Translations under genes and position numbers: made by a program
The notes under the pieces: generated by a model
Seen by the model: the letters and a program-made list of their open reading frames with translations, nothing else
The model's database searches: none
Told to the model about the DNA's origin: nothing
Shown here: positions 49,462 through 59,009 of the stretch, one piece after another
How the letters are laid out: each line of letters opens with the position of its first letter
Position numbering within the stretch: position 1 is the first letter of the stretch
Origin: an uncultured Pelagibacteraceae bacterium
GTDB lineage: Bacteria; Pseudomonadota; Alphaproteobacteria; Pelagibacterales; Pelagibacteraceae
Length of the DNA stretch: 64,000 bases
Reading direction: 5' to 3'
Assembly (NCBI GenBank): GCA_902560855.1
Contig: CACENJ010000001.1
Span: forward strand, 1-64,000

Positions 49462-50601
49462 ATGATTACACCATTTAAAATAAATATTTCCAACAAAATA
49501 ATTGAGGATATTAACAAAAAGGTTAAAAATTATCCTTGGCACGAAATGCCTGATGATGGTGGATGGGCATATGGAACTAACCTTGACTATATGAAAGAAA
49601 TTTCAAAGTATTGGATAGAAAAATATGATTGGAAAAAAACAGAAAAAAAAATAAATAAGTTTAAAAATTTTACAGCAAATATAGATGGTATTGATATTCA
49701 TTTTATTTATGAAAAGGGAAGCGGGTCTAATCCAAAGACATTATTATTAAGTCATGGATGGCCAGGGTCTATAGTCGAATTTTTACTCATAATTGATCAA
49801 CTTGCTCATCCAGAAAAATATGGTGGAAAAGAAGAAGATGCTTTTAATGTCGTAGCGCCATCTTTACCTGGATTTGGCTTTTCAGGAAAACCTCCCAAAC
49901 CAATTGGCCCAAGAAAAATGGCATCAATATTTAATTCATTAATGACAAACAAACTTGGATATAAAAAATACTTTGCCCAAGGTGGTGACTTTGGCGGAAC
50001 AATTGCTACTTGGTTAGCCTTTGACTTTCCAGAATATTGCTACGCAATTCATATTAATATTTTAATTGTAAGACATCCTGATGGCCCTCAAACTAAAGAA
50101 GAAAAAAATTGGGAAGAAAAATTTGAAAGAAATCAAATTTTAGAAAATGGATATAGAACGCAACAAGCAACAAAACCACAAACATTAAGCTACGCAATGA
50201 TGGATAGTCCTATTGGAGTAGCGGCCTGGATAATTGAAAAGATGCGAGGGTGGTCTGATATAAATAATAATGATATTGAAAGCGTTTATTCCAAAGATAC
50301 TTTGTTATCAAATATTATGGTTTATCTCGTTACAAAAACTTTTAACACAGCATCTTGGATTTATTATGGAAGAAGAGAAGAAGGAGGAAGGTTTCTTCCT
50401 AAAAAAGGTTTACCTATTAAAGTTCCAACTGCCGTTGCTTTATTTCCAAAGGAATATTTAGAATGGGCTCCAAGATCTTATGTTGAAAGAATTTACAACA
50501 TTAAACGTTGGACAGAAATGGAAAAAGGTGGACACTTTGCAGCTTTAGAACAGCCAGAGTTATTAATTAAAGATATAAGAGATTTTGCTAGGTCTTTATG
50601 A
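49462..50601 (+). CDS. Epoxide hydrolase family alpha/beta hydrolase
   Basis: N-terminal EHN-like region; LLLSHGWPGSIVEFL; FAQGGDFGGTIATWLA; GGHFAALEQPELL. Confidence 0.9.
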   Translation: MITPFKINISNKIIEDINKKVKNYPWHEMPDDGGWAYGTNLDYMKEISKYWIEKYDWKKTEKKINKFKNFTANIDGIDIHFIYEKGSGSNPKTLLLSHGWPGSIVEFLLIIDQLAHPEKYGGKEEDAFNVVAPSLPGFGFSGKPPKPIGPRKMASIFNSLMTNKLGYKKYFAQGGDFGGTIATWLAFDFPEYCYAIHINILIVRHPDGPQTKEEKNWEEKFERNQILENGYRTQQATKPQTLSYAMMDSPIGVAAWIIEKMRGWSDINNNDIESVYSKDTLLSNIMVYLVTKTFNTASWIYYGRREEGGRFLPKKGLPIKVPTAVALFPKEYLEWAPRSYVERIYNIKRWTEMEKGGHFAALEQPELLIKDIRDFARSL

Positions 50602-51587
50602 GTCTATTAGAATTTATAAAAAAATCACCAAAAGTTGAATTGCATTTACATATAGAAGGCACTCTGGAACCTGAATTAATGTTTGCTTTAGCTAAAAGAA
50701 ACAATATTCAAATTCCATTTAAAAATATTAAAGATATTAAAAAAGCATATAATTTTAGTAATTTAAATTCTTTTTTAAAAATTTATTATGAAGCAGCTAA
50801 GGTATTAGTAAAAGAAAAAGATTTTTTTGATCTTACTTGGGCATACGCATTAAAATGTAAAGAGGAAAACATAGTTCATACGGAAATATTTTTTGATCCT
50901 CAAACCCATACAGATAGAGGGATTGATTTTGATATTGTGATAAATGGAATTTATAAAGCGCTTAAAAAAGCTGAAAAAGAATTAAATTTGAGCTTTAAAA
51001 TTATTATGTGTTTTTTAAGACACTTAGATGAAGAAGCGGGTTTTAAAATTTTGGATAAAGCGATTAATCATAAAGATAAGATTTTTGGCGTTGGTTTAGA
51101 TTCTTCTGAATTAGGAAATCCCCCAAATAAATTTCAAAAATTGTTTAAAAAAGCTTCAGAAAACAACTTTATAACGGTTGCTCATGCAGGCGAGGAAGGA
51201 CCACCAGAATATATGTGGGAAGCTATAAATCTACTTAATGTAAAAAGAATTGATCATGGAGTTCAATGTCTTAAAGATGAAAAGTTGGTTAAAAAGTTAT
51301 CAAAAAGCCAAATTCCACTAACAGTATGTCCACTTTCAAATATAAAATTAAAGGTATTTAATAAACTAAAAGATCATAATTTAAAAAAAATGTTAGATAA
51401 GAAATTAATGGTAATGGTTAATTCTGACGACCCAGCTTATTTTGGTGGGTATTTAAGTAAAAACTTAATTGAAACACAAAAAGCATTAAATCTTTCAAGA
51501 AATGAAGTAAAAAAACTACTTGTTAACGCATTTAAATCTTCATTTTTAGAAGAGAAAAAAAAAGAAGAATGGATTAAAAAAATTTGA
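50598..51587 (+). CDS. Adenosine/adenine deaminase family protein
   Basis: KVELHLHIEGTLEPELMFALAKRN; VAHAGEEGPPEYMWEAI; RIDHGVQCL; VNSDDPAYFGGYL. Confidence 0.92.
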   Translation: MSLLEFIKKSPKVELHLHIEGTLEPELMFALAKRNNIQIPFKNIKDIKKAYNFSNLNSFLKIYYEAAKVLVKEKDFFDLTWAYALKCKEENIVHTEIFFDPQTHTDRGIDFDIVINGIYKALKKAEKELNLSFKIIMCFLRHLDEEAGFKILDKAINHKDKIFGVGLDSSELGNPPNKFQKLFKKASENNFITVAHAGEEGPPEYMWEAINLLNVKRIDHGVQCLKDEKLVKKLSKSQIPLTVCPLSNIKLKVFNKLKDHNLKKMLDKKLMVMVNSDDPAYFGGYLSKNLIETQKALNLSRNEVKKLLVNAFKSSFLEEKKKEEWIKKI

Positions 51588-51599
51588 TAATAAACTAAA

Positions 51600-51737
51600 A
51601 TGCAAAAAATAATTTTTTTTATTATTTCGTTGTTGATTTTTGGATTAATAATATATATTGGAATATCTGCACTAATAAGAGGTAAAAAATCAAAAAAAAC
51701 GAATAAAAAAGAAAATAATATAAATCAAAATGAATAA
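51600..51737 (+). CDS. 45-aa putative single-TM protein
   Basis: MQKIIFFIISLLIFGLIIYIGISALIRGKKSKKTNKKENNINQNE; TM followed by positively charged tail. Confidence 0.5.
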   Translation: MQKIIFFIISLLIFGLIIYIGISALIRGKKSKKTNKKENNINQNE

Positions 51738-51900
51738 AAGTACTTTGATAATAACAATTTACGCAATTGGAATAATTATTGGAGCGCTATTCCTCGATAT
51801 TTGGGGAGCAGAAACTTCTTTATTAAAAGCGATGATAGGAGTTGGTTGGACTGCATTATTTTTAATATGTCTATTTTATGTTGAAAAAAAAGATAATTAA
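51730..51900 (+). CDS. 56-aa putative two-TM protein
   Basis: MNKSTLIITIYAIGIIIGALFLDIWGAETSLLKAMIGVGWTALFLICLFYVEKKDN; overlaps previous ORF by 8 nt. Confidence 0.55.
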   Translation: MNKSTLIITIYAIGIIIGALFLDIWGAETSLLKAMIGVGWTALFLICLFYVEKKDN

Positions 51901-52000
51901 ACAGGAAAGCGTACCAAAAAGCTTTGCTAGAAAGTATATATATTATTACTATTGCTTCTTTTGGATCGTATTAATTATATTTTTAATTTTTAGAAAATAA
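51878..52000 (+). CDS. 40-aa putative single-TM protein
   Basis: MLKKKIIKQESVPKSFARKYIYYYYCFFWIVLIIFLIFRK; overlaps previous ORF by 23 nt. Confidence 0.35.
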   Translation: MLKKKIIKQESVPKSFARKYIYYYYCFFWIVLIIFLIFRK

Positions 52001-52003
52001 AAA

Positions 52004-52591
52004 TTAAAAAGCTTCACTTAATTTATTTAAAACAAGCATACCTGGGTCATCTAGATCTTTTGTTTTATCTTCAAACATTCTTGCTCTTCCGATTAGTATT
52101 TTTTTTCCTTTAAAATCTTCCAAAGCTTGTTTCGTTGCTTTCTTAAATATTTCAGAATAATTTTTATTCTCTTTAAGTTTTTTTATTATTAAATTTAGAC
52201 TATCCGCGATAGTTTTATCACCCAGTTTGCATTTACCTCTTTCAATAATTGTTTTTAATGAAATTTCAAAAATATCAATAATATCTTCATGATTACATTC
52301 TGTTTTTCCTTTTAAATTTTTTGAAATATTCATAAATGAAAAAGCAATTAATGTTCCAAAGCTAGAGCCAGACTTTTTAACAAATGCCTGTGAACAAAGT
52401 ATAAAATTAGCACCCATATCTTCTTTAAAATTACCTTTATTATTATTTACTTCTTCTAATCCATTTAGAATTGTAACACCAAGATCGCCGTCACCTATTT
52501 TGCCATCGGCAGCATTAAATTCATCATGGGATTTTTTAGCCTGAGAAAGTAATTTTTCAAAAATACTTTCTAAAATTTTCTTATTTAACAT
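52004..52591 (-). CDS. dhaL: Dihydroxyacetone kinase subunit DhaL
   Basis: FNAADGKIGDGDLGVTILNG; GSSFGTLIAFSFMN; IGRARMF; start likely at MLNKKI. Confidence 0.88.
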   Translation of the reverse strand: MLNKKILESIFEKLLSQAKKSHDEFNAADGKIGDGDLGVTILNGLEEVNNNKGNFKEDMGANFILCSQAFVKKSGSSFGTLIAFSFMNISKNLKGKTECNHEDIIDIFEISLKTIIERGKCKLGDKTIADSLNLIIKKLKENKNYSEIFKKATKQALEDFKGKKILIGRARMFEDKTKDLDDPGMLVLNKLSEAF

Positions 52592-54504
52592 TAACCTTTT
52601 CCACGCCAAGGAATGGTTTTATCTATTATTTTTCTAAGAGTAACATCAAATAAAAGGCCAAGCATACCCATAACAAATATGGTTATCCAAATGACCTCGT
52701 ATTGAAAGTATTTTTTAGCAACGTTTTCAACAAAACCAATACCAGTAGTTCCTGCCAAAAACTCAGCCGCTACTAATGTTCCCCAACACATACCAATAGC
52801 TACTCTAACACCTGTTAATATTTCTGGTAATGAATTTGGAAATATAACATATCTTAGTATTTGCCATCTAGATGCACCTAAGGAGTGCGAAGCATGAATT
52901 TTAGACAGTTGAGTTCCAGATGCCCCAGCTCTTGCTGAAATAATCATAATTGAAAAAGATACCATAAATAATAAGAAAACTTTTCCAACATTGTCAATTC
53001 CAAGAACAGAGATTACTAATGGAGCCCAAGCAAGTGGAGGTACGGGTCTGTATAATTCAATTAATGGATCAAAAAATCCTTTAGCAAATCTATTTAAGCC
53101 CATGAACAAACCAAGAGGGACACCAAATATTATTCCAAGAACCAATCCTAAGAATACTCTTAAAAATGAATCCCATATATGACCCATAGGAACAGGTATT
53201 TTGAATAATTTAAATTCACCTGTTGCTATATTTAAAACTTTACTTTTTAAATTTGGTTTAACAGATCCATCCTCACCATGAACTGGATACTCTCCAGGAA
53301 TAACATCTGCAATCCAATCTGGAACAATAAAACCAACAATTCTACTTACGTCCATCATTTCAAACCAAATCAGTGGAATATTTTTAAAACCAACGCTTGG
53401 TTTTAATAGAAGAGCAAATTTATTTAAAGTATCAGAAGGTTTCGGCAACCATCTACCGGAACCTTGTTCAGAACAACTAGGACCACTTGACACTATCGTT
53501 CCAGCAGGGAATAAAAAAATATCAACATATCTTAAGCTTCCTTGCTCTTTTTTTTGAACACGATCAAATTCTATAAGAGATTCTTGCATCGCATCCAAAG
53601 TTTTTGGTGGAAAGATACTTGCGTATTCAATTCTTCTAGCAACTTTAAGAACATCTTTTGCAAAAGTTGATGCAATTTCATGAGTATCGTCTAAATCTGA
53701 TCTATATTTTTTTATTTCATCTTTGATTTCTTTCATTACTTTCTTGTAAGCAGTGTTATGATTTCTTAATTTAAAGAATTCATCACTGATTATTTTTAAT
53801 TCTTTTGCAGCAGCATCAAATTTTAATCCTTTTTTGGTTTCAGGAATAATAGGAATTTCTATTGTTTGTTCTACTGCAGTTCCCGATGATCCCCAACCAC
53901 CTTGTTTTTTTAAAGCTTCAATTCTTTTATTCTCTTCTTCAAGACTTTTTATTGGAGGATAACTTACTTTTTGGAAATCTTCTGTAAGCCAAATAATTTT
54001 ATTAGTTAATTCATCAATCTTATTTTTAGTTTCATTTTCTAGAAGTTTTTCATTAGTTAATAATGGAATTGTTTTTTTTGTTTTTTTAATCAAACCTAAA
54101 AGTTTACTTTTATCCTGGTCTCTTATGTCTTTAGAATTTTGTATCTCAAGAGCTAATTTATCAATATTTTTATTTTCACTCTTGATAATAAAAGTACTTT
54201 TGAATTGCCTTTGTTCTATAGGAAATAAATATTTTAATGAAAGCAATGAATCGTTTACTTTAGCAACTTGACAAAGTTCATTAGCTGATTTTGGGTAAAA
54301 ACCTTTTGCAATATCCCACGAATAATAAAGCCATGTTAACAATATAAAACTACTACCAACTATTACCCAATGAGTTCCACCCTTGGCTCTTTCAGGATTT
54401 CCAAAAACAGCATCAACTTTTTCAGTTTTTATTATTTTTCTTCCATGCAAAATGCAGCCTACAACAGCAAAAAAAATTAAAAATGTGATAATTTTAGTGA
54501 ACAT
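52591..54504 (-). CDS. Taurine/sulfonate-type ABC permease with ~350-aa N-terminal extension
   Basis: C-terminal SFLRVFLGLVLGIIFGVPLGLFMGL...EFLAGTTGIGFVENVAKKYFQYEVIW (TauC/SsuC-like); N-terminal two TM plus long coiled, Lys/Glu-rich region. Confidence 0.9.
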   Translation of the reverse strand: MFTKIITFLIFFAVVGCILHGRKIIKTEKVDAVFGNPERAKGGTHWVIVGSSFILLTWLYYSWDIAKGFYPKSANELCQVAKVNDSLLSLKYLFPIEQRQFKSTFIIKSENKNIDKLALEIQNSKDIRDQDKSKLLGLIKKTKKTIPLLTNEKLLENETKNKIDELTNKIIWLTEDFQKVSYPPIKSLEEENKRIEALKKQGGWGSSGTAVEQTIEIPIIPETKKGLKFDAAAKELKIISDEFFKLRNHNTAYKKVMKEIKDEIKKYRSDLDDTHEIASTFAKDVLKVARRIEYASIFPPKTLDAMQESLIEFDRVQKKEQGSLRYVDIFLFPAGTIVSSGPSCSEQGSGRWLPKPSDTLNKFALLLKPSVGFKNIPLIWFEMMDVSRIVGFIVPDWIADVIPGEYPVHGEDGSVKPNLKSKVLNIATGEFKLFKIPVPMGHIWDSFLRVFLGLVLGIIFGVPLGLFMGLNRFAKGFFDPLIELYRPVPPLAWAPLVISVLGIDNVGKVFLLFMVSFSIMIISARAGASGTQLSKIHASHSLGASRWQILRYVIFPNSLPEILTGVRVAIGMCWGTLVAAEFLAGTTGIGFVENVAKKYFQYEVIWITIFVMGMLGLLFDVTLRKIIDKTIPWRGKG

Positions 54505-54505
54505 A

Positions 54506-55303
54506 TTAAATATCTTTACCCATTATTTCTTCTTCCATGTTCCATATCATGGCTAAAATCTCTTCTCTTTTACTAGCAAATTCTTGTTTTTTTTTTATCT
54601 CTCTTAAATCACCATCTATTCCCAATGATGCAAATGGAAGTTTATATTCTTTATGTATACGGCCAGGTCTTGGTGCCATCACGTATAACTTTTCACCAAG
54701 CAGCAGAGCTTCTTCAACAGAGTGAGTAATAAGAATTATAGTTTTACCAGTTTCTTTCCAAATTTTTAAAACTAAAGACTGCATTTTTTCTCTTGTTAAT
54801 GCATCTAGTGCGCCCAAAGGTTCATCCATTAAAATTAAATCTGGATCATTAATCAGACATCTTGCCAGAGCAACTCTTTGCTGCATGCCTCCAGATAATT
54901 GATAGGTTGGAGTATTTCCAAATCCTTGTAAACCAACTATATCCAGCCACTCCTCAACTTTCTTTGCCGTTTTAACTGGATCTTCTTTTTTCATTCTTAA
55001 ACCAAAGTTTACATTTTCAGAAACAGTTAGCCATTCAAACAAAGCACCTTGTTGAAAGACCATTCCTCTTTCAACTCCAGGACCATTGATTTCGTTTCCA
55101 CCTAAAACAATCGAACCAGAGGTAGGCCTAAGAAATCCAGCCGCAATGTTTAATAAAGTTGTTTTTCCGCAACCAGAAGGACCAAGTACAGTTAAAAGTT
55201 CACCTTTTTTAAGTGTGAAATTTAAATCTTTTAATGCATGAACAGTTTCTCCTTTTGGAGTTTTAAAAATCATGTTTAGATTTTGAGAAACTAAATCACT
55301 CAT
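54506..55303 (-). CDS. tauB: Taurine/nitrate/sulfonate ABC ATP-binding protein
   Basis: GPSGCGKTTLLNIAAGFLRPTSG; YQLSGGMQQRVALARCLI; LILMDEPLGALDALTREKMQ. Confidence 0.92.
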   Translation of the reverse strand: MSDLVSQNLNMIFKTPKGETVHALKDLNFTLKKGELLTVLGPSGCGKTTLLNIAAGFLRPTSGSIVLGGNEINGPGVERGMVFQQGALFEWLTVSENVNFGLRMKKEDPVKTAKKVEEWLDIVGLQGFGNTPTYQLSGGMQQRVALARCLINDPDLILMDEPLGALDALTREKMQSLVLKIWKETGKTIILITHSVEEALLLGEKLYVMAPRPGRIHKEYKLPFASLGIDGDLREIKKKQEFASKREEILAMIWNMEEEIMGKDI

Positions 55304-55334
55304 AAAAATAATATAATAGAATTTTTTCCAAAAA

Positions 55335-55367
55335 AATAGGCACCAATTTATTAGATTGGCGCCTATT
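55335..55367 (-). terminator. Stem-loop between SBP and ATPase genes
   Basis: AATAGGCACCAAT-(7)-ATTGGCGCCTATT, 13-bp stem with one G-U on minus-strand RNA. Confidence 0.75.
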
Positions 55368-55389
55368 TAATTTTATCTTAACCTTTAAA

Positions 55390-56331
55390 TTATAAAGGTA
55401 AAAAACTAGTATCTACTGCTCCATCAGGAGTATCCATTCCTTTTAAGAATCCAGCAAGATTACCGCTTTCCATAGATTTTTTAGTTTCTGCAGGTGTTAG
55501 AAATTTAAATCCACCAATAGTGTCTTTCATATCTCCAAGCGCCATTTCAGCATCTTTAGCTATAACATTCAGGTCACTTTTACCTGCTGCATATCTAGCA
55601 TTAGCTTCATGAGTTACTTCTATGAAAGTTCTCAGCATTCCTGGGTTTTCTTTCATAAATTTATCTGTAACAGAAGTAATATCTATACCTAAGATACCTG
55701 CGTCACGAGCTTCTTGAACAGTTAAAAGTCTTGATCCAACTGCTACTGCAGCTTTAATAGAGTTACCTCCAAATAAACATGCCATAACAACATCACCACT
55801 AACTAGTGCAGCAGCCCCTTCTTCAGGATCCATTTGAATAACATCCATTTTATTTCTATCAGCTCCTACAACTTTCATACTTTCATCGAAAACATACTCA
55901 GCCATAGTTCCAAGTGGAACTGCAACTTTTTTGCCTTCTAATTCAGAAGCGTTAGCTTTCGTAATTCCAGATGCATTAGATGTAACACAAGTAGTTCCAC
56001 CCATTCCATATTCCATAGCTATATCTACAAGCTTTAAAGGTGCTTTCGATTTAACTGCGTTTATAAATGGTACTAAACCTTGTGAGTAAGAAATATCAAT
56101 ATCTCCCGCTAACATAGCATCAGTCATTGCTCCACCATTTGCAAAGTTAGTCCATTTAACTGGAACACCTAGAGCTTTATCAAAAAGCTTCTTAACTTTA
56201 TCTTCTTGGTTTGGAGTTGGCCATTCTAAGAAGAATGCTACTCTTACTTCGTTAGCAGCTGAGTTAGCCACAGATATACTGTAAGAAAAAGCAACAATAC
56301 TTGCTAGAATAAAACTAATTATTTTTTTCAT
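55390..56331 (-). CDS. tauA: Taurine-type ABC substrate-binding protein
   Basis: Signal peptide; VRVAFFLEWPTPNQEDKV; WTNFANGGAMTDAMLAGDIDISYSQGLVPFINAV. Confidence 0.88.
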   Translation of the reverse strand: MKKIISFILASIVAFSYSISVANSAANEVRVAFFLEWPTPNQEDKVKKLFDKALGVPVKWTNFANGGAMTDAMLAGDIDISYSQGLVPFINAVKSKAPLKLVDIAMEYGMGGTTCVTSNASGITKANASELEGKKVAVPLGTMAEYVFDESMKVVGADRNKMDVIQMDPEEGAAALVSGDVVMACLFGGNSIKAAVAVGSRLLTVQEARDAGILGIDITSVTDKFMKENPGMLRTFIEVTHEANARYAAGKSDLNVIAKDAEMALGDMKDTIGGFKFLTPAETKKSMESGNLAGFLKGMDTPDGAVDTSFLPL

Positions 56332-56524
56332 TTATTCCCCTTTTATTAATTAATAAAATTGGTATTTAATTTGAATTTTTAGCAGATGTAAATGGTGGAT
56401 TTATTTATTTTTGGATTCAACTTTAGATTGAACAATTGAAATTACCTAGCTTTACTTAAATAATCTTGTAGTTAAATATTTTTTTTTAGTCTAATAATCA
56501 TGTTTTAGTTTAAATTAAATAATT

Positions 56525-57871
56525 ATGAGTTCAGAAAATAGACCTACGGTACCAAATTCTCTTAATGAACATTGGATGCCTTTTACATCCAATAAGGATT
56601 TCAAAGCAAATCCAAGATTGATTACAGAAGCAAAAGGAGTTTATTTAAAAACTCACCATGGAAAAACCCAAATAGATGGAAGTTCAGGCTTATTTTGCAA
56701 TCCTTTGGGACATGGAAGAAAAGAAATTACTGAAGCAGTCACAAAACAATTGGAAACTTTAGATTATGCTCAACCATTTCAACAAGGTTTTGGCGGCTCA
56801 TTTGAATTAGCTACAAAAATATCAAAACATACTCCAGGAGATTTAAATAAAATTTTTTATACAATTTGTGGATCTACTGCTGTTGAAACCGCAATTAAAA
56901 TTGCAATTGCTTACCATAGAGCAAAAGGCGACAGTAAAAGATTTAGATTTGTTGGAAGAGAAAGAGCTTACCATGGAATGAACATAGGAGCTACTTCAGT
57001 TGGAGGAATGATAAATAATGTTAAAACATTTGCTAGTGTTTTAATGCCGGGTGTTCTTCATATGAGACATACTCATTTACCAGAACATAAATTTGTAAGC
57101 GGCCAGCCAGAAACAGGAGCTGAACTTGCTAATGATTTAGAAAGAATTTGCGAAAATTTTGGCGGAGAAAATATAGCAGCTTGTATAGTTGAACCTGTAG
57201 CTGGATCAACAGGCTGTTTAGTGCCACCAAAAGGATATTTGCAAAAACTTAGAGAAATTTGTGACAAACATGGAATACTATTAATTTTTGACGAGGTAAT
57301 ATGTGGATGGGGAAGAATGGGATCAGTATTTGCTTCGCAAGAATTTGGTGTAGTTCCAGATATGATGACATTGGCAAAAGCTACCACCAATGGTGTAGTA
57401 CCAATGGGAGTAGTTGCTTGTAAAGATGAAATGTACGAAGCAGTTATGGATGCATCACCAATGGGAGCTGTTGAATTATTTCATGGTTATACTTATTCAG
57501 GGATTCCAGTTTCTGTAGCTGCGGCTTTAGCAGTGCAAGATATTTTTGAAAAAGAAGATATATTTAATAGAGTTAAAGATTTAGTACCATATTTTCAGAA
57601 AAGTATATTTTCACTCAAAGATCTTGAATCCGTCGCCAATATTAGAGGGCAAGGTCTTATGGCTGGAATTGATATGAAATTAAATACTAAGCCAGGAAAA
57701 GCTGGTTTCGAAGCTTTTAAATCTTGTTATGAAGCTGGAGTTAATTTTAAAGCAACAGGTGACTGTTTAATTATTGCACCACAATTTATTTGTGAAAAAA
57801 AACATATTGATGAAATTGTTGATAAATTAAGAACTGGTATTTCTAATTATCAAAAAAATCAAAAGAACTAA
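56525..57871 (+). CDS. Class III aminotransferase (taurine/omega-amino acid:pyruvate aminotransferase-like)
   Basis: NEHWMPFTSNKDFKANPRLI; LLIFDEVICGWGRMGSVFASQEFGVVPDMMTLAKATTNG; near tauABC and ald. Confidence 0.88.
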   Translation: MSSENRPTVPNSLNEHWMPFTSNKDFKANPRLITEAKGVYLKTHHGKTQIDGSSGLFCNPLGHGRKEITEAVTKQLETLDYAQPFQQGFGGSFELATKISKHTPGDLNKIFYTICGSTAVETAIKIAIAYHRAKGDSKRFRFVGRERAYHGMNIGATSVGGMINNVKTFASVLMPGVLHMRHTHLPEHKFVSGQPETGAELANDLERICENFGGENIAACIVEPVAGSTGCLVPPKGYLQKLREICDKHGILLIFDEVICGWGRMGSVFASQEFGVVPDMMTLAKATTNGVVPMGVVACKDEMYEAVMDASPMGAVELFHGYTYSGIPVSVAAALAVQDIFEKEDIFNRVKDLVPYFQKSIFSLKDLESVANIRGQGLMAGIDMKLNTKPGKAGFEAFKSCYEAGVNFKATGDCLIIAPQFICEKKHIDEIVDKLRTGISNYQKNQKN

Positions 57872-57894
57872 AAAATATCTGGTTCAAAAAATGT

Positions 57895-59007
57895 ATGAAA
57901 ATTGGTGTTCCTAAAGAAATTAAACCACAGGAAAATCGAATTGGATTAACTCCTGACAGCGTAAAAATTTTGATTTCAAATGGACACAAAGTGTTCGTTG
58001 AGAATAATGGTGGATTTGAAGCTGGTTTTTATAACGATCAATATAAAAGTGCTGGTGCTGAAATTGTTAGTAAAGCAGAAGATATTTTTAACGACTCAGA
58101 TATTATCGTTAAAGTTAAAGAACCTTTAACCAGTGAAATAAAAATGATTAAAGAAAATCAAATTGTTTTTACCTATTTGCATTTAGCTGCTGCAAAAGAA
58201 TTAACTGAAGGATTAATCAAATCAAAATCAATTTGTATAGCTTACGAAACTGTAACTGATGACAACGGAAGATTACCTTTATTAGCGCCAATGAGTGCTG
58301 TAGCAGGCAGAATGTCTATCCAAGCTGGAGCACATTCTTTAGAAAAAAATCAAAAAGGTAGGGGTTTATTATTAGGAGGTGCTCCCGGAGTAGAACCAGC
58401 AAATGTAGTTATCCTCGGTGGTGGAGTTGTGGGAGAAAATGCAGCTTTAATAGCAACTGGCATGAAAGCAAAAGTTAATATTGTTGATAAATCTGAAAAA
58501 AGATTAGAAGAACTCAAAAATATTTTTGGAAATAAAATTATACCTCAGCTAGTAGAAAAAATAGATTTGGAAAAACTTGTTTCCGAATGTGATTTATTAA
58601 TAGGTGGTGTTTTAATCCCTGGAGCTGAGGCACCAAAAATAATAACAAAAAAAATGATAAAAAATATGAAAAGGGGCTCTGTTATTGTAGATGTTGCAAT
58701 TGATCAAGGAGGATGCGTTGAGACAAGTAAACCGACTACACATGCAAACCCAACCTATATTGTTGATGATGTTGTTCATTATTGTGTTGCTAATATGCCG
58801 GGTGGTGTTCCAAGAACTTCTACATTAGCACTTAATAAAGCTACATTACCTTTTTTAAATAAACTAGCAAATGATGGTTTTGAAAAAGCTTTAAAAAGTG
58901 ATAAAAATTTTTTAGCAGGTTTGAATGTTTGTAAAGGAAATGTAACTTATAAAGCAGTAGCAGATGTTTTTGGACATAAATATGTATCACCAAACGAATT
59001 ATTTTAA
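57895..59007 (+). CDS. ald: Alanine dehydrogenase
   Basis: MKIGVPKEIKPQENRIGLTPDSVKIL; GAPGVEPANVVILGGGVVGENAALIATGMKAKV; DVAIDQGGCVETSKPTTH. Confidence 0.96.
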   Translation: MKIGVPKEIKPQENRIGLTPDSVKILISNGHKVFVENNGGFEAGFYNDQYKSAGAEIVSKAEDIFNDSDIIVKVKEPLTSEIKMIKENQIVFTYLHLAAAKELTEGLIKSKSICIAYETVTDDNGRLPLLAPMSAVAGRMSIQAGAHSLEKNQKGRGLLLGGAPGVEPANVVILGGGVVGENAALIATGMKAKVNIVDKSEKRLEELKNIFGNKIIPQLVEKIDLEKLVSECDLLIGGVLIPGAEAPKIITKKMIKNMKRGSVIVDVAIDQGGCVETSKPTTHANPTYIVDDVVHYCVANMPGGVPRTSTLALNKATLPFLNKLANDGFEKALKSDKNFLAGLNVCKGNVTYKAVADVFGHKYVSPNELF

Positions 59008-59009
59008 AA

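Noticed and set aside
56400-56450. TTCAA-N7-TTGAA inverted repeat between tauA and aminotransferase
   Set aside because: Only 5-bp arms in AT-rich DNA; expected by chance
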